DNA of 64,000 nt from Mytilisepta virgata (Eukaryota > Mollusca > Bivalvia > Mytilida > Mytilidae). The notes below the pieces were generated by a model. The model had not been told where the DNA came from, did no database searches, and saw nothing but the letters and a program-made list of their open reading frames with translations. A program made the translations under genes and the position numbers. Numbering within the stretch: the first letter of the stretch is position 1; each line of letters begins with the position of its first letter. The stretch is from the NCBI GenBank assembly GCA_028015205.1, contig JAPWFG010000024.1, forward strand, positions 1,178,001-1,242,000, read 5' to 3'. Of the stretch, positions 62,640 through 64,000 are shown in pieces.

Positions 62640-63130
62640 AATGTTAAATTTGTCTGCTTCCTTTTTGTCATTTTGCATTTTTATTTTGGTTTTCAACAAT
62701 GTAGGCCTTGACAACAACTGATGAGTCAAAATTCTAATATGAGCTGCTGAAAACGTCATTAAAATAAACCCATGAAAAAATTTCCAATAAACCACGATCC
62801 GTATCAAGTGAAGACGTCACAATATGTTTTGAACTAAAAAACGTCATATTTTGATCAATGGCGTCTGCAATTTGAAGACGTTTTCCAATAGATTTTGCCA
62901 ATGAGAATCTAAATAATTCTTGGAAGCCCGTAGTTTGTGTTCGATTTTTCCACGGGATGGCCATATATCTGTGAATTTCACCCCTTCTCCGCTGCGCTGC
63001 GCTCAAGGTAAAATTTCGACATAAATATTGCGCACCCGTGGTAAAATCTCCAACAAACCATGGGCGTCCATGCTTTTTTTTCTAAAATTGATGACATGTG
63101 CGTCAAAATTGGTATCATAAAAGTTATTAC
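62640..63130 (+). repeat. Hammerhead-core-like repeat copy split by an insertion of about 360 bp
   Basis: The flank GGTTTTCAACAATGTAGG and the core CTGATGAGTC (62718-62727) break off. The expected continuation, AAATTGATGACATGTGCGTC-AAAATTGGTATCAT, resumes at about 63085-63120. The inserted segment (about 62730-63083) contains a 90-residue minus-strand open frame (62734-63006) and a GC-rich GCGCTGCGCTC stretch. Its termini show no obvious inverted repeat. Confidence 0.55.
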
Positions 63131-63134
63131 AAAG

Positions 63135-64000
63135 TAATTAATTGCTTCATTATTCAGATTTCAAGGCACCATAAATTCCACCAAAAAAAAATTGCACTAA
63201 TATTCGTAAATGTCTGAAATATCATTAACATGAAAGAATTCAAATGGGTGTGTTGGATTGATATCAATCATTGTTTATAAACATGCATGAATGATTGTCA
63301 GAATGAAATGACCGACCGGTACAAAGCGAATATACAATGTACATACAATATACATGTATACGATCATCATTGCTATATTGATGATATAAACCAAACAGCC
63401 ACATAACTTAATTGGGAGACGGAACTATTTTGTTTTTTTTACATTTTAAACAAATTTCAATTCCCTGTTCACATAAACATGTAACGACACAGCATGTAAA
63501 CTCACTGCAGTACGAAATTTCATGCACCAGGAGTTGTTTTTTTTTTCTCTCATCAAAATGAACAAAAGGCTAATACATGTACCTCTAATATGTAACTCTA
63601 AGAGGATTCCGTTCTCTATAGATTGTGGAAATTTTATTTTTCTAATTTCTTTCAAGGCTATATTCTGATTTTACATGAACTGATATTTTATTGACCTTTA
63701 AGAACTTTTTAATAAACAAAAAATAGTAAAACAACAGTCACTGAATTTAATTCTTTTCATTATAAAACTTATTTTTCTACTTTCTCATTTATATTTCATG
63801 TAAACAGTGGGATTCTATTTTAATGTGGTATTCAACTTTGATATCTAAATATACTATAGTTTGCATGGATACGACGTGTGTTTTATTCTGATGTCATTTT
63901 TAACAGCAAGACTTCTGAAATGTAAAAAAAAGCGATGAAAGAAATTCTAGCATATGTTTGTGTATGTTGAGGTACATGTATGACAATTACTGAAGTTTTT
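63135..64000. other. Gene-less AT-rich stretch to window end
   Basis: No recognisable gene, repeat or RNA. The open frame 63446-63655 (minus) has no known motif. Confidence 0.45.

Overview
This is an AT-rich, intron-bearing animal genomic window, most likely from a marine bivalve and probably a mussel (Mytilidae). The grounds are one clearly spliced metazoan gene, long gene-poor stretches, frequent ACATGTACATGTA-type runs, and several dispersed repeats that I recognise from memory as typical of mussel DNA. No database was searched, so the species call is an inference.

The only convincing intact gene is on the plus strand at 17,097-21,094. It has four coding exons joined by consensus GT-AG introns and encodes a 375-residue RGK-family (Rad/Gem/Rem) Ras-like GTPase. 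A plausible TATA-type promoter lies just upstream and polyadenylation signals lie downstream. Its third intron carries a tRNA-derived SINE-like insertion and a G-run.

Almost everything else is decayed mobile DNA. Three separate relics of one broad class of reverse transcriptase, probably Penelope-like, lie at 14.5-15.4 kb, 24.85-25.99 kb and 54.9-56.0 kb. Each has a different 3' tail, and loose tails of two of these subfamilies are scattered elsewhere. A decayed non-LTR (LINE) reverse transcriptase lies at 57.8-58.7 kb on the minus strand. Two further coding relics, both on the minus strand, are a set of exon-like pieces at 48.1-48.9 kb and a C2H2 zinc-finger fragment at 52.4-52.7 kb.

The most interesting structure is a dispersed repeat with about ten copies. 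Its centre matches the catalytic core of a hammerhead ribozyme: CTGATGA, then a GTC...GAC stem, then GAAA, then a hairpin and an NUH-type site. Some copies sit in short tandem arrays, as described for animal retrozymes. Helix I is not convincing in these copies, so activity is only a hypothesis.

The second notable structure is a 4.4-kb fold-back element (23,663-28,055). Its inverted ends are built of a 21-bp minisatellite, it encloses one of the reverse-transcriptase relics, and its right arm is interrupted by a separate array of about 160-bp units.

The remaining DNA holds minisatellites (174 bp, 71 bp, and an alternating about-285-bp higher-order repeat), perfect hairpins, tandem duplications and simple repeats, separated by multi-kilobase stretches in which I see no gene.
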